The notes under the pieces were generated by a model. It was not told the origin of the DNA, searched no databases, and was given only the letters and a program-made list of their open reading frames with translations. From contig NC_084676.1 in NCBI RefSeq assembly GCF_028389875.1, positions 1,426,001 through 1,490,000 on the forward strand: a DNA stretch of 64,000 bases, given 5' to 3'. Made by a program: the position numbers and the translations under genes. Below, piece after piece: positions 1 to 11,405 of this stretch (position 1 is the stretch's first letter; each line of letters opens with the position of its first letter). Source of the DNA: Rhea pennata (Eukaryota; Chordata; Aves; Rheiformes; Rheidae).

Positions 1-2260
1 CTTAGTAGTTTATAGGGTGCAGGTGGAAGAGCAAATCTCGAGGTAGGTGGAAGACATGGAAAAGTGTGTTGCTCAATAAGCCAGGGCGTATATGTCAAGG
101 AGCTGCTTTTGGTCAGCAGGAGCCCTGGTGAAAGCTTGTCACTCATGGTTGCTGAGTGGGCCAGTTCCATGTGTCCCATGGTGGTGGGCCGTGCTTGTTT
201 TGTGAGAGTGCAGATAAACATGCTGTGATGGTGCCACGGTGCCTGATGGTGAGCATGTGGGTACCAGCTGGGACAGCATTTCCCCCCAGTGGAACCAGCC
301 CCTTTCCCCATCGCCAGCGTGACTTGGGAGATATCTCAATATTTGAGTGCAAGATGCAGAGACTGCCTCATTCTGGTGTCCGTGTGATGTGCAAACTGGG
401 GCCGTGTGCCATCGGTGTGGGCACTTCTTTTCTCCTGTACGGAGGCGCATTTGACCTCGAGGGAATGACATCAGATGACAAACTTCCTTTCTGCTGCTAC
501 CCTTCTCATGGAAGTGGACATAGTGCATACATTTATCGCAGCTCATGAAGAGGGAGCGTGTGGGTATGTTCTGCGGGAAAACACAGGGAGTAACTGTCAC
601 GTCTGTTCACATCATCACACACCTGTCACATAAGTCAATGGTTGTGAGGCAATGTGTGGGATCTCATTACTGTGCGTAATGAACTTCTGGCTCTGTTGTT
701 CTGCAAGTGCTTGCCTGTCTGGAAAGACAAGCAGGAACTGGACATGCATCATGCAGCTGCTGTGCAAAAATGAGGAAGAGGAACATGTCTTGCTTGAGGG
801 AGAGAGAGACCACCAAAGAGAGAGACCACTTTTCTTCTTTATGGAGATGACCTCGAGAGAATGGCGTGCATGTCCAGCTTTCTGTTCTGCTTCTGAATTG
901 CACAGAAGTGGCTATAGGGATGAGTCAGTGATGCAGTGATTTCAGAGCTTTGAGAAGACATGCACAGTTTGTGCAAATCACACTTCCACGGAAGTTATCC
1001 TTGTTATTGGTCACTGGAGAATTCGCTTAGAATGCCTTCTGGAGGAATAATCTGATTTATTTTTCTGAAGAAGCAGGCAGTGGCAGAACATCCAGGGGCA
1101 CATTGCTGTGCATACAGAAATTCCTATTTTTTTATTGTGTGAGTACTTGCCTTCTTGGAACGATAAGGAGAAGCTGGACAAGCAAAATGCACCTGCAAAT
1201 GAAAAACGAGGCAAAGGGAAATACCACCTTCCTTGGGGGAGAGAGAGACCACCAAAAAGAGCCGTGCTTCTCCTCTATGTTTTCACTCTTCTCTGAAGGT
1301 CAGCATGCCAAGATATGCTCACATTGTCCTGCTGAAGTAAGTAGTTGTCAGATCTCTTTGGAGTGTCTGTGTGCTCACCCTGTCTCAGGGATGGCTTGCA
1401 TTTGAAAGGGTGGACAATGCTGTCATGGTCCAGTAGAGACGTTCTTTGTAACATGATCTCCTTGCTCTGTGCTGTGCTTTCTGGTGAAGACGGAGAGTAC
1501 GTGAAACCGTGGAGCCACATGTGTGTGTCAAATGCAACCTTGCAAGAAGAAGAATTGGTGCCTGCTGCTAGCAGTGATCTTTCAGAAATCAGTCCCATGT
1601 GGCTACAGTTGTGGTATAAGCCTCGGTCTGTGCAGTGGATGGAAGTCTTCTCCCAGAGAGGGGGAGTGCCTGCTTTGTGCAGCCTGGAAGCAGGCGGGAG
1701 CCCTTTTATTCCTGCTGAGCACAGAGAAGTGAGGGCGGGTCAAAGAGGACAGAGCTGAGGGCAGTGTGGTGTCACTGAAGGCCTTCCCAGGCGTGCTCCG
1801 TGGCTCTGAATCCAGTGGCAGATGGGGAGAGATTGAGGAGATCGAGGGACTTCCCTAGAAAAGCAGTTTCCCAAGAGCCCTTTGGAATCCTCAGTACTCA
1901 GGGACCTCGTGCAAGCCAAGATGGGAAAGAGTTAAGAAGAGGCAGGAGAGGTTTTGCCCCAAGTCATGCATGAGCCTCATGTCGAGAGCGGCACAGACAT
2001 TCAGAAAACGCTTTAGAAAAGGGAAGAAAGAAGAGAAATGGAGGGAAGAAGAGAACACGAAGAGGTGGAAAGCGTTTTGAAGAGGCTAGAAGAGAAGGAG
2101 TTTTAAGCAGAGGGAAAGGCAGGAGAGGGAAGGAGGAAAAAAGAATTCGATAACATTAGCGAGCATGATGGCTCTCTGCTGAATACCGCTAGTCACGAGG
2201 GAGCTTACCCACCATTCAGAGCAATCGCACCGTGCCAGGGAAGTGATGCCCCGTGGTAAG
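1..2260. repeat. Intergenic spacer of the PCDHA array, unit upstream of exon 1
   Basis: No gene is supported here. The stretch is a member of the spacer family that separates the variable exons. Positions 1-1000 recur at about 8070-8890 and 28960-29640, and the rest recurs at about 29990-31180, upstream of exon 3, with few differences. The spacer itself contains an internal repeat: a block ending in a GAGAGAGAGACCACCAAA motif occurs near 800 and again near 1240. Compared with the copy before exon 3, about 300 bp near 1090 are missing. Short open frames here are kept open only because the copies are recent. Confidence 0.8.
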
Positions 2261-3183
2261 CGGTGACCCGGAGTTCCCCCGCAGAGGGAAGCAAGACGGA
2301 AGTGGGCGATTTCTCACGAGCTCCGTTTTCCTCCTGCATTCCTTCTGGATTTCGCCTCATGGCCCCCTCCTCGCCAAAGGAAGCGGGGGGAGCTCATCGG
2401 TCCTCCACAGAGCCTATCACACCATTTAGCAGAAGAACGTTGTTCCGGTGCAGCAGAGCTTGTTGCCGTTCCCTTTGCATCCTCTGCTGTTTTGTTGCAG
2501 ATCCTGCCCCTTGCCCACGTTTTCCTGCACCGCGTTTGTGCAGCTCCCGCAGGTCTCCGCTTACCGGGATACGCGGGACTCATGCAGGGTGTACGCCACT
2601 GCCGAGCGCTCCTGGCCGGGCTCGAGGCAAAAGGAGCAGGACGCCCGTGGCGCTCGCTGTGCTTCGACTGCATGGGTGCAACGGGCCAGCGCTCGGCCTA
2701 CGGCGGGGGCGGCAGCACGGAGTGCGCTGTGGGAGGCGAAGGCTGCGGTTAAGGAAGCCTCGCTGGGCGGGAGGCGGCTCAGCGCGGGAAGAGGTGCGCG
2801 GGCGGCGGTGGCGTGTCCGCGCCTGGGCAGGCGCGTGGAGCGTCGGGCAGCGGAAGCGGCGGCACCTGAGCGGAGAGGGGAGGCGGAGGTGCGGTGTGGG
2901 GCGTGTGCGGGAGAGGCCGCGGGTGCCGGGGCGCGAGTCGGCGGTGTGGGGCGTGAGGGCCGCAGGCGGCGGCTTTGCCGGCGCGCGTTTGGCGTCGGGG
3001 CACACGGTGTCGCTGCAGGCTCAGGAACGGCGGCGGCGGCGGCGCGGCGGCTCCGCCCCGGCGCGGCGGAAAGCCCGGCTGTGAGCACGGGGGGAGCGGC
3101 AGGGCGCGGGCGGCGGTGCCGGGGAGCCGCGGCGAGCGGCGGCGGTGCCGGGGAGCCGCGCGGGGCCCGTGCGAGTGCCGGCC
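2261..3183 (+). promoter_or_regulatory. CpG-rich promoter and 5' leader of PCDHA variable exon 1
   Basis: Base composition rises sharply from about 2600 to the start codon, with dense CpG. The segment is nearly identical to the regions upstream of exon 2 (about 17970-18689) and exon 3 (about 31180-32126). Known PCDH alternate promoters carry a conserved CGCT-box element that binds CTCF, roughly 200 bp before the ATG. The best candidate here is GGTGTCGCTGCAGG near 3006-3019, about 170 bp before the ATG. The promoter role is inferred from position and family knowledge; the exact element is a guess. Confidence 0.6.
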
Positions 3184-5631
3184 ATGGGCGTGTGCGTGCG
3201 TGCGGTGCTGCGGGTGCTGGTGCTGCAGGCGGCCTGGGCTCTGGGCGGCGGCCAGCTGCGCTACTCGGTGCCGGAGGAGGCCGAGGGCGGCACGGTGGTG
3301 GGTCGCCTGGCGCAGGACCTGGGCCTGGAGGCGGGCGAGCTGGAGGCGCGTCGGCTGCGGCTGGTGGCGAAGGGCCGGCGGGCGAGCGTGGAGGTGAGCA
3401 GGGCGAGCGGGGCGCTGGTGGTGAGCTCGCGGCTGGACCGGGAGGAGCTGTGCGGGAAGAGCGCGCCGTGCGCCCTGCGCCTGGAGGTGCTGCTGGAGCG
3501 GCCGCTGCGCGTCTTTCACGTGGAGCTGGAGGTCACCGACATCAACGACAACGCGCCGCTCTTCCCCGCCGCCCGCAAAAACCTCAGTGTCGCGGAGTCC
3601 TTAATGCTGCCGGGATCGCGCTTCCCGCTGGAGGGCGCGTCGGACGCAGATATCGGAGCCAACGCGCAGCTCTCCTACAAACTCAGCCCGAGCGAGCATT
3701 TCGCTCTGGATTTACAGAAAATGAATGACGGAAATATGCTACCCGAACTCGTGTTAACGAAGGCTCTGGACCGGGAGGCGATGCCTGTGCACCGGCTGCT
3801 GCTGACGGCGAGTGACGGGGGCAGACCGTCGCTGTCGGGCACCATGGAGCTGGTGGTCTCGGTGCTGGATGTGAACGACAACGCGCCCGAGTTCAACCAG
3901 TCGGTCTATAAAGTGCAGCTGGCAGAGAACGCTGCAGAGGGGACGCTGGTTTTGCGCTTGAGCGCCACGGATCCTGACGAGGGATCGAACCGCGCAGTGA
4001 CCTACACAGCCACCCACTTCCTGCCACTCCTTGGGAAAGATGTCATTAGCGTGAATCCAAACACGGGAGAGATCAGACTGACGGCGCCCCTGGATTTTGA
4101 AGAAGTCAAAGTATTTGACTTCCGCATAGAGGCGAGAGACAAGGGTTCGCCTCCGTTGTCGGGACACTGCAGAGTGGAGCTGGAGGTGCTGGACGTGAAC
4201 GACAACGCGCCGGAGGTGTGGGTGACGTCGCTGTCGGTGCCGGTGCCGGAGGACGCGGCCCTAGGCACGGTGGTGGCGCTGCTGAGCGTGTCGGACCGGG
4301 ACTCGGGGGCGAACGGGCGCGTGCGGTGCGCGGTGTGGCCGGCGGCGCCGTTCGGGCTGGTGGCGACGTTCGAGGGCTCGTACTCGCTGGTGCTGCGGGA
4401 GGCGCTGGACCGCGAGCGGGTGGCGGAGTACGAGGTGGAGGTGCGGGCGGAGGACGGCGGGGCGCCGCCGCTGCGCGCCAGGCGCGGGCTGCGGGTGCCG
4501 GTGTCGGACGTGAACGACAACGCGCCGGCGTTCGCGCAGGCCGTGTACACGGTGCTGGCGCGGGAGAACAACGCGGCGGGCGCGGAGCTGGCGCGGCTGT
4601 GGGCGCGGGATCCGGACGAGGCGGGCAACGGGCGCGTGAGCTACTCGCTGGCGGAGGGCATGGCCGGGGGGGCGTCGCGCTCGGCGTCGAGCTACGTGTC
4701 GGTGGAGGCGGAGAGCGGGCGTCTGTGGGCGCTGCAGCCCTTGGACTACGAGGAGGTGCAGGTGCTGCAGTTCGAGGTGCGCGCGGTGGACGCGGGGGAG
4801 CCGGCGCTGTGCGGCAACGCCACGGTGCAGCTCTTCGTCGTGGACGAGAACGACAACGCGCCGGCGCTGCTGCCGCCGGCGGGCGGCGGCGCGGGGCCCT
4901 GGGCGGGCGGCGCGTCGGGGTCGGCGTCGGCGGGGCCGTCGGCGTCGGCGTCGCTGTGGGCGTGGGCGGCGTGGGGGTCGCCGGCGGGGCAGGTGGTGGC
5001 GAAGATCCGCGCGGTGGACGCGGACTCGGGCTACAACGCGTGGCTGCGCTACGAGCTGCGGGAGCCGCGGGGCAAGGGCGCGTTCCGCGTGGGGCTGTAC
5101 AGCGGCGAGGTGAGCACGGCGCGGGCGCTGGAGGAGGCGGACGGCCCGGGGCAGACGCTGCTCATCGTGGTGCGGGACCACGGCGAGCCGGCGCGCTCGG
5201 CCACGGCCACGCTGAGCGTGTCGCTGGGCGAGGGCGGCGAGGCGGCGCTGGCGGCGGCGGGCTCGTCGTCGCCGGGGCTGCGGCCGGCGGCGGGCGCCGA
5301 GGGCGGCGGCGGCGGTGGGGCGGCGGCGACGAACGTGTGGCTGGTGGTGGCCATCTGCGCGGTGTCGAGCCTCTTCCTGCTGGCGCTGGTGCTGTACGGG
5401 GCGTGGCGGTGGGCGCCGCGGGCGGCCGTGCTCTCGGGGCCCGGGCCGGCGACGCTGGTGTGCGCCAGCGAAGTGGGCAGCTGGTCGTACTCGCAGCGGC
5501 AGAGCCGGAGCCTGTGCGTGGCGGACGGCGCGGGCAAGAGCGACCTCATGGTTTTCAGCCCCAACTTCCCGCCGCCCGCCGGCGGCGCGGCGAAGGAGAC
5601 GCCGCAGGATCTGCCCGCTCTGCTGGACACG
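3184..5631 (+). CDS. PCDHA: Protocadherin alpha variable exon 1 (first in window)
   Basis: This single exon codes for 816 residues of a clustered protocadherin, a neuronal surface protein for homophilic recognition. The ATG at 3184 has a strong Kozak context (GCCATGG). In order: signal peptide about 1-22; EC1 ending DINDNAP (119-125), with the family CX5C loop at Cys90-Cys96; EC2 ending DVNDNAP at 229; EC3 ending DVNDNAP near 337; EC4 ending DVNDNAP at 442; EC5 ending DENDNAP at 554; EC6 with an Ala/Gly/Ser-rich insert (562-598); transmembrane segment about 717-738; and a tail with GSWSYSQ and KSDLMVFSPNFP, diagnostic of the alpha family. The exon ends in phase 0 at ACG|GTCAGT. Without splicing the frame runs 17 more codons to a stop at 5680. 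The EC1 position where many mammalian alphas have RGD reads GRRAS. Which alpha number it corresponds to cannot be told. Confidence 0.94.
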
Positions 5632-5637
5632 GTCAGT
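5632..5637 (+). other. Splice donor of PCDHA variable exon 1
   Basis: The sequence ACG|GTCAGT follows the last shared codon (LLDT). The same donor stands at the same place in all four variable exons. It has C at +3 and C at -2, so it is weaker than the GTAAGT donors of the relic at 42859 and of PCDHAC1. Phase 0 agrees at all six donors seen. The donor choice is inferred from family structure. Confidence 0.75.
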
Positions 5638-8600
5638 GGCACTTTCTTTTCTCCTCCCCTCCCACCCTTCCGCCTGCCCTGACGCTCCTTGCCCGCTTTT
5701 GCCTCTGCCTTTCGGCCGGTACTTGGCAGCCTTTTGGTCTGCGCCTCTTGGCACTGCGATGCCCGCTGTGTCTCCCTTCGCTTGCAAAAGCTCTCGGCGT
5801 TCAGAGCCGGTGCGTGCTTGGAGAAGGAGTCCGCGCTCTGGAGCGTGGGGCTTGGTGGGATCCCTTCTGCAGAGGTCTTCCCGAGGGTTCTCCCCGGAAC
5901 GCTTTCTCCTGAGCGTTTCCCATTTCCCGTTCCTGGGAACGGTGCTGCGGGAGGGTGTTCTCGTGGCGTGCGGCGCCGGGAGCTTGCCTCGGCCTCCGGA
6001 GGTGTTGGGGTTGTGATGCTGGGGCCTTATCCTTCTCAGAGATGGTTTCCAGCGAGGCATGAGGAGGAGTGTGCCCCTCGGCTCTTTGGTCTGCTGGCTT
6101 TCAAATCTGCTGCCTGGTAGCTGTCGCTCACTCTTCCCGAGTTGGGTAGTCGTCTCAGAGAATGAAGTGAGAGCCGCTTGTGGTTGGAGCTGTCTCGGCA
6201 GCACCTTCACAAATGTTATTGCCTCCAGTGTGTGGAGTTCCCAGCAACCGTTTGCTGCTTCGATGCCCGTCGTGTAGGTTCTGGCTGAGATGCTCTGCCT
6301 ATTTGGCACAATCCGTATATTCCTTCAGTAATAGTGTGGCTGTTAGGGTAAGGATCTGCATTAGGCCCAGTCGTGCTGGGAGTGGGAAGCAGAACTGTGG
6401 GAGCTGGTTGGTGTTCAGCAATTTCCTGGCACCGTGGCACTGGCGCCGAGAATGCGTAGAGAAGTGCCTAAGTCAAGAGAGCTGCTTAGTGATGCTTTCC
6501 CAAGACCGTTTTGCAGGCTGCACGAGCCTGGAGAGGCAGCCTGAAAAGGATGCCTGACCTTCATCCTTCAGCTGCAAGTGGAGAACGAGATACAACGGAA
6601 GTTTTGTTTGGCGGGATTGGCGGGATTGACGGGGGGCGGGGGGAGAGAGATCACTGGAGAGCTGTGTCTCCCCTATTGAAATTCATCTTTCGCTGGGCGT
6701 TTTCTTGCTGGGCTTTGTTCAGTGGGACTTGCCAACGAAAGCGTGCCTGGAGTTGTCAGGTGTCTCTGGAGTCTGTCCACACCGACCGTATCTTCGGCTG
6801 GTCTCGTATGTCGGGAGGTGGAGTACCCTGTCACGGCGTAACAGAGGTGTTGTTTGTAAAAGGATTACCCTGCTCTATTATCCGCTCTTCGGTAAGGAAG
6901 GAGAGCGCCTGAAACCGCTGAGCTACATCAGTGTCTCAAAGGCAGCCTTGCAAAAGGGAAGAGTCTGCGCCTGTGCCTGTTGATCATGGTGAATCAGGAG
7001 CTTCGTTCCCACGCAAACAGCTTCGTTGTGGAGGCCTCGGTGTTTGCGATGGCTCGGTGGGAATCAAGAAGGCAGAGGCCTGAGGGCTTTTTCCTGAAGT
7101 GCTGCGCGTACTTGTTGCAGGAGTGGAGTCGACATGTAGAAAGCACTACAGTGGAAAAGGCGGGATTGGAGACGAGGAAGCGAGAAGAGGGTGTTGTGGA
7201 CAGGAATGTAACGGCAGGGGATGTTGCGGCCAAAGAGAGGAAAGGAAGGAAAGGGAAGGGAAGGGTGGAAAAGAAACTCAGGAGATTGCCGTCATTAACC
7301 GACATCACCTCCATATAGTGCCTGCAGTCAGTGCCTAACGAGCTTAGCCTTCATTAGGTGTGAATGGACAATGCCAGGCAGCTGGTGGCCGTAATTAGCG
7401 CTGATGGCTCCGTCTTTGATGGTCTGAGGGGGCGGGGAGTGGGGGTGAGGCCCCTGAAGGGCTCCTCGCGGAGGAAAGTTGAGAAGGGGGTGGGTGACTT
7501 CTCTCCCTCATTTTCTTTCTTCTTTGCCTTTGCTCGTTCTTCCTTCTGGATTTGTGTTCCCCACCTTCTTAGTCCCCGTCCGCGAGAAGCGGGAGAGAAC
7601 GAGAACCTCAGCTGTGCCCCACCCAGTGTCTTCTTGCAGCAGACATGGTTCCCGTTCGCTCCGCATCCCTGGTTGTCATCTTGATGGTTTCATTCCTTGT
7701 GTGTTTTTTCCTGTGTGCCGTTTGCGCGGTTGTAGTGCAGGTTTCCCCCCTGTGGGGTTCCATGTTGTTACATACTCATGCGTAGCTCTGCCAGAAAGTG
7801 TAGTTCTACCGCAGCTGGCACTCGTGTTCGGCTGTGACTCAGTGCTGCAGAATACTTGCACAGTGTCTCGGGACGGACTGCTTTCGACTGCCTGTGTCTG
7901 AGTGCCAGGCAAAGCGGAAGTAATTGCGTGCTGCGGCATGCTGCGTTGCTTCGACTCTGCAGGCGCACGAAGCCACTCTGCAGTCTACAGAAGGAGTAAC
8001 AGCTTGAGTTCTATCCTGGGAGGTGAATCTTGTCGTTGAAAAAGCCTCGATTCAAGGACGTTGTTAACATGCTTAGTACTTCAAAGGGCGCAGGTGCAAG
8101 AGCAAATCTCGAGGTAGGTGGAAGACATGGAAAAGTGTGTTGCTCAGTAAGCGAGGGCATATATGTCGAGGACCTGCCTTTGGTCAGCAGGAGCCCTGGT
8201 GAAAGCTTGTCACTCATGGTTGCTGAGTGGGCCAGTTCCAGGTGTCCCGTGGTGGTGGGCCGTGCTTGTTTTGTGAGAGTGCAGATAAACATGCTGTGAT
8301 GGTGCCACGGTGCCTGGTGGTGAGCATGTGGGTTCCAGCTGGGACAGCATTTCCCCCCAGTGGAACCAGCCCCTTTCCCCATCACCAGCGTGACTTGGGA
8401 GATATCTCAGTATTGTGTGCAAGATGCAGACTGCTTCATTCTGATGTCCGTGTGATGTGCAAACTGGGGCCGTGTGCCATCGGTGTGGGCACTTCTTTTC
8501 TCCTGTACGGAGGTGCGTTTGACCTCGAGGGAATGACATCAGATGACAAACTTCCTTTCTGCTGCTACCCTTCTCATGGAAGTGGACATAGTGCATACAT

Positions 8601-9049
8601 TTATCGCAGCTCATGAAGTGGGAGCGTGTGGGTATGTTCTGCGGGAAAATGCAGGGGGATAACTGTCACGACTTATGTTAACATCATCACACACCTGTCA
8701 CAGAAGTGAACGGGTGTGAGGCAATGTGTGGGATCTCATTACTGTGCGTACTGAACCTCTGTCTCTGTTGCTCTGCAAGTGCTTGCCTGTCTGGAAAGAT
8801 AGGCAGGAACTGGACATGCATCATGCAGCCGCAATCAGAAAATGAGGAAGAGGAACACGTCTTGCCTGAGGGAGAGAGAGACCACTAAAGAGCTGTGGCT
8901 GTCCTAATTTTTCACCCTTGTCTGAGCATTTGCACGTCAAATGCCAAATATCTCCAAGGATGGCAATTTGACACCCTCTCTGGGCCCCTGCTCAGCTACC
9001 TAGCCACTCTCACCTCAGAGGTTAGTTTCTGTTTACCCAGTCTTTTATC
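5638..9049. repeat. Spacer after exon 1, with an exon-less promoter-like block
   Basis: No gene is supported. The part 5632-8060 is a near copy of 21153-23590 behind exon 2. Positions about 7340-8060 resemble the flank normally found upstream of a variable exon (compare 2230-2560 and 17870-18250), but no exon follows. Instead the sequence enters another spacer start at about 8070-8890, homologous to 1-810. A short flank at 8990-9046 matches 23750-23812. A breakpoint at about 9050 then enters the CR1 element; compared with the second copy, about 720 bp are missing at that join. Confidence 0.75.
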
Positions 9050-11405
9050 CAGTGCTCCATCACTCTCACAGTAAAGAAGTTCATCCCTATATACAGACAG
9101 AGCTTCGTCTGGTTCAGTTTGTGACCGTTCCCTCCTGTCCTGTTGAATGTCACCACTGAGAACAGTTTGGCCCCATCCCCTTGACACCCTCCCTTGAGGT
9201 ATTTGTAGACATTGATAAGACCCCCTCTCAGTCTTCTCTTCTGCAGGCAAAACAGCCCCAGCTCTTGCAGCCTTTCCTCATAGGGAACATGCTCCACTCC
9301 TCTGATCATCTTTGTAGCCCTATGCTGGGCACTCTCTGGGGACTCCATGTCTCTCTTGCTCTGGGGAGCCCAGAACTGGACACAGGACTCGAGATGAGGC
9401 CTCACCAAGGCTGGGTAGAGCAGCAGGATCCCCTCCCTCAACCTGATGGTAACACTCTTCATCGTACACCCCAGGATCCCATTGGCCTTCCTGGCCACAA
9501 GGGCACATTACTGGCTCATAGTCACCCACCAGGCCTCCCAGGTCCTCCTCTGCAGAGCTGTTTTCCAGCAGGTCAGCCCCCAGCCTGTACTGGTGAATAA
9601 CTGAAAGGGTTATTCCTCCCTAGCTGCAAAGCCCTGCACTTGCCCTTGTTGAACTTCCTGAGGGTCTTTTCTGCCTAACTGTCCAGATCTCTCTGAATGG
9701 CAGCACTGCCTTCTGGTGTATCAGCCACTCCTCCCAGCTTGGTATCCTCAGCAAACTTGCTGAGGAGGCGCTCTGTCCCTTTGTCCATGTCATTGACGAA
9801 TAAGTTGAAGAAGACTGGCCCCAGTACTGAGCCCTGGGGAACTCCATTAACTACAGGCCTCCAGCTAGACTGTGTGCCAGTGATGACAACCCTCTCAGCT
9901 CTACCTTTCAGCCAGTTCTCAATCCACTTCGCTGTCCACTCATGTAACCTTCACTTCTTGAGTTTACCTAAGAGGATGTTATGGGAGACAACGTAAAAAG
10001 GCTTGCTGAAGTCGAGGTAGACAACATCAACTGCTCTCCCTTCATCTACACAACCAGTCATTCCGTCGTGGAAGGCTGTCAGATTGGTCAAGTGTGGTTT
10101 GCCCTTGACGAATCCATGCTGATTCCTCCCGATCACCTTCTTTACCTCCGTCTGCTTGGAGATGATGTCCAGAACGAGCTGTTCCATCACCTTTGCAGGG
10201 ATGGAGGTGAGGCTGAGCAGCCGTTTTTTCGTGGGTTCTCCTTCTTGCGCTTTTTGAAGATGGGAGTAACACTGGCTTTCTTCCAGTCCTCGGGCACCTC
10301 TCCAGTTCTCCATGACCCTTCAAGGATGATGGAGAGTGGCCTAGCAACAACATCCACCAGCTCCCTCAGTACTCGTGGGTGCATCCCATCAGGGCCCATG
10401 GATCTGCAGATGTCAAGTTTGCCCAAAAGATCTCTAACCCGATCCTCCTTGAGCAGAGGAAAGTCTTCCTTTCTCCAGACTTTCTCTCTCCTCTCATGGC
10501 TCTGGGATTGGTGAGGGCTACCCTTAGCAGTGAAGACTGAAGCAAAGAAGGCATTGAGTAACTCTGCCTTCTCTGCATCGTTCATCACCAGGGCTCCCAC
10601 CCCATTCAGGAGCAGGCCCACATTTTCCCCAGTCTTCCTCTTGCTACTGATGTGTCTGAGGAAGCCCTTCTTGTTGTCCTTGACATGCCTTGCCAGGCTT
10701 AAATCCAAATGGGCCTTGGCCTTCCTCATTGAATCTCTGCATACTCTGACAACATACTTAGAATCCTCCCAAGTGGCCTGTCCCCTCTTCCACATTCTGT
10801 GTACTTTCCTCTTCCATTGGAGTTTTGGCAGGAGCTCCTTGCTCATCCATGCAGGTCTCCTGCCCCCTTTGCTGGACTTGTTTCTCCTTCGGATGCATGC
10901 TCTTGAGCTTGGAGGAAGTGATGCTTGAATACTCGCCAGCTCTCCCGGACCCCCCTTCCTCCTGGGGCCTTAAGCCATGGGACTTCTCCCGGTAGGCCTC
11001 TGAAGAGGCCAAAGTTGGATCTGCTGAAGTCCAGGGTTGCGATCCTGCTTATTGGCTTGCTTCCTCCATGCAGGATCCTGAATTCCACCATCTCATGGTC
11101 ACTGCAGCCAAGGCTGCCCCCAACCTTCACATCTGCAACCAGTCCTTCTTTGTGGGTTAGGACAACGTCCATCAGGACACCCCTCCTCATGGCTCCTCCA
11201 CCACCTGTGTCAAAAAGTCCTAACTGATGCTCTGCAGGAGCCTGCGGGTCTGGCTGTGCCTAGCTGTGTAGTCCTTCCAGCAGATATCGGGGTGGGTGAA
11301 ATCCCCCATGAGAAGCAGGGCCTGTGATTGTGAGGCTACTTCCAGCTGTCTGTAGAAGGCCTCCTCGACTTCCTCTTCCTGATCAGGTGGCCTGTAGTAG
11401 GCACC
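9050..11405 (-). mobile_element. CR1 LINE, copy 1, 3' portion of ORF2 (reverse transcriptase side)
   Basis: Read on the minus strand this gives CR1 reverse transcriptase and part of the endonuclease in broken frames. Recognisable CR1 phrases include [18 protein letters not shown] text and YYRPPDQEEEVEEAFY. The catalytic FADDT-type box reads FAEDT. The 3' end of the element, present in copy 2, is deleted here. The copy is interrupted at 11405 by the retrovirus and resumes at 16505. It is non-functional because of frameshifts and stops. Confidence 0.9.
11400..11405. repeat. Target-site duplication (left) of the endogenous retrovirus
   Basis: GGCACC directly abuts the left LTR and recurs at 16505-16510 after the right LTR. 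The paralogous CR1 copy has one GGCACC at 26735-26740, which is the empty site. A 6-bp duplication fits alpha- and betaretrovirus-type integrases. Confidence 0.9.

Noticed and set aside
139..600. Open frames in the spacers that recur in three places
   Set aside because: They recur because the spacers are recent copies. The frames are truncated or shifted in some copies and show no known domain.
2263..3728. Open frames across the CpG-rich promoters of exons 1-3
   Set aside because: They lie in promoter and leader DNA, have no recognisable domain and change between the copies by deletions.
4218..5912. Ala/Gly/Arg-rich plus-strand frame overlapping exon 1 (repeated in the other exons)
   Set aside because: It is a frame-shifted shadow of the protocadherin exon, with low complexity and no start context.
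4261..6309. Long minus-strand open frame opposite exon 1 (and similar ones opposite exons 2-4)
   Set aside because: It is Arg/His/Pro-rich text mirroring GC-saturated sense codons, with no domain. High GC lowers stop frequency on the opposite strand.
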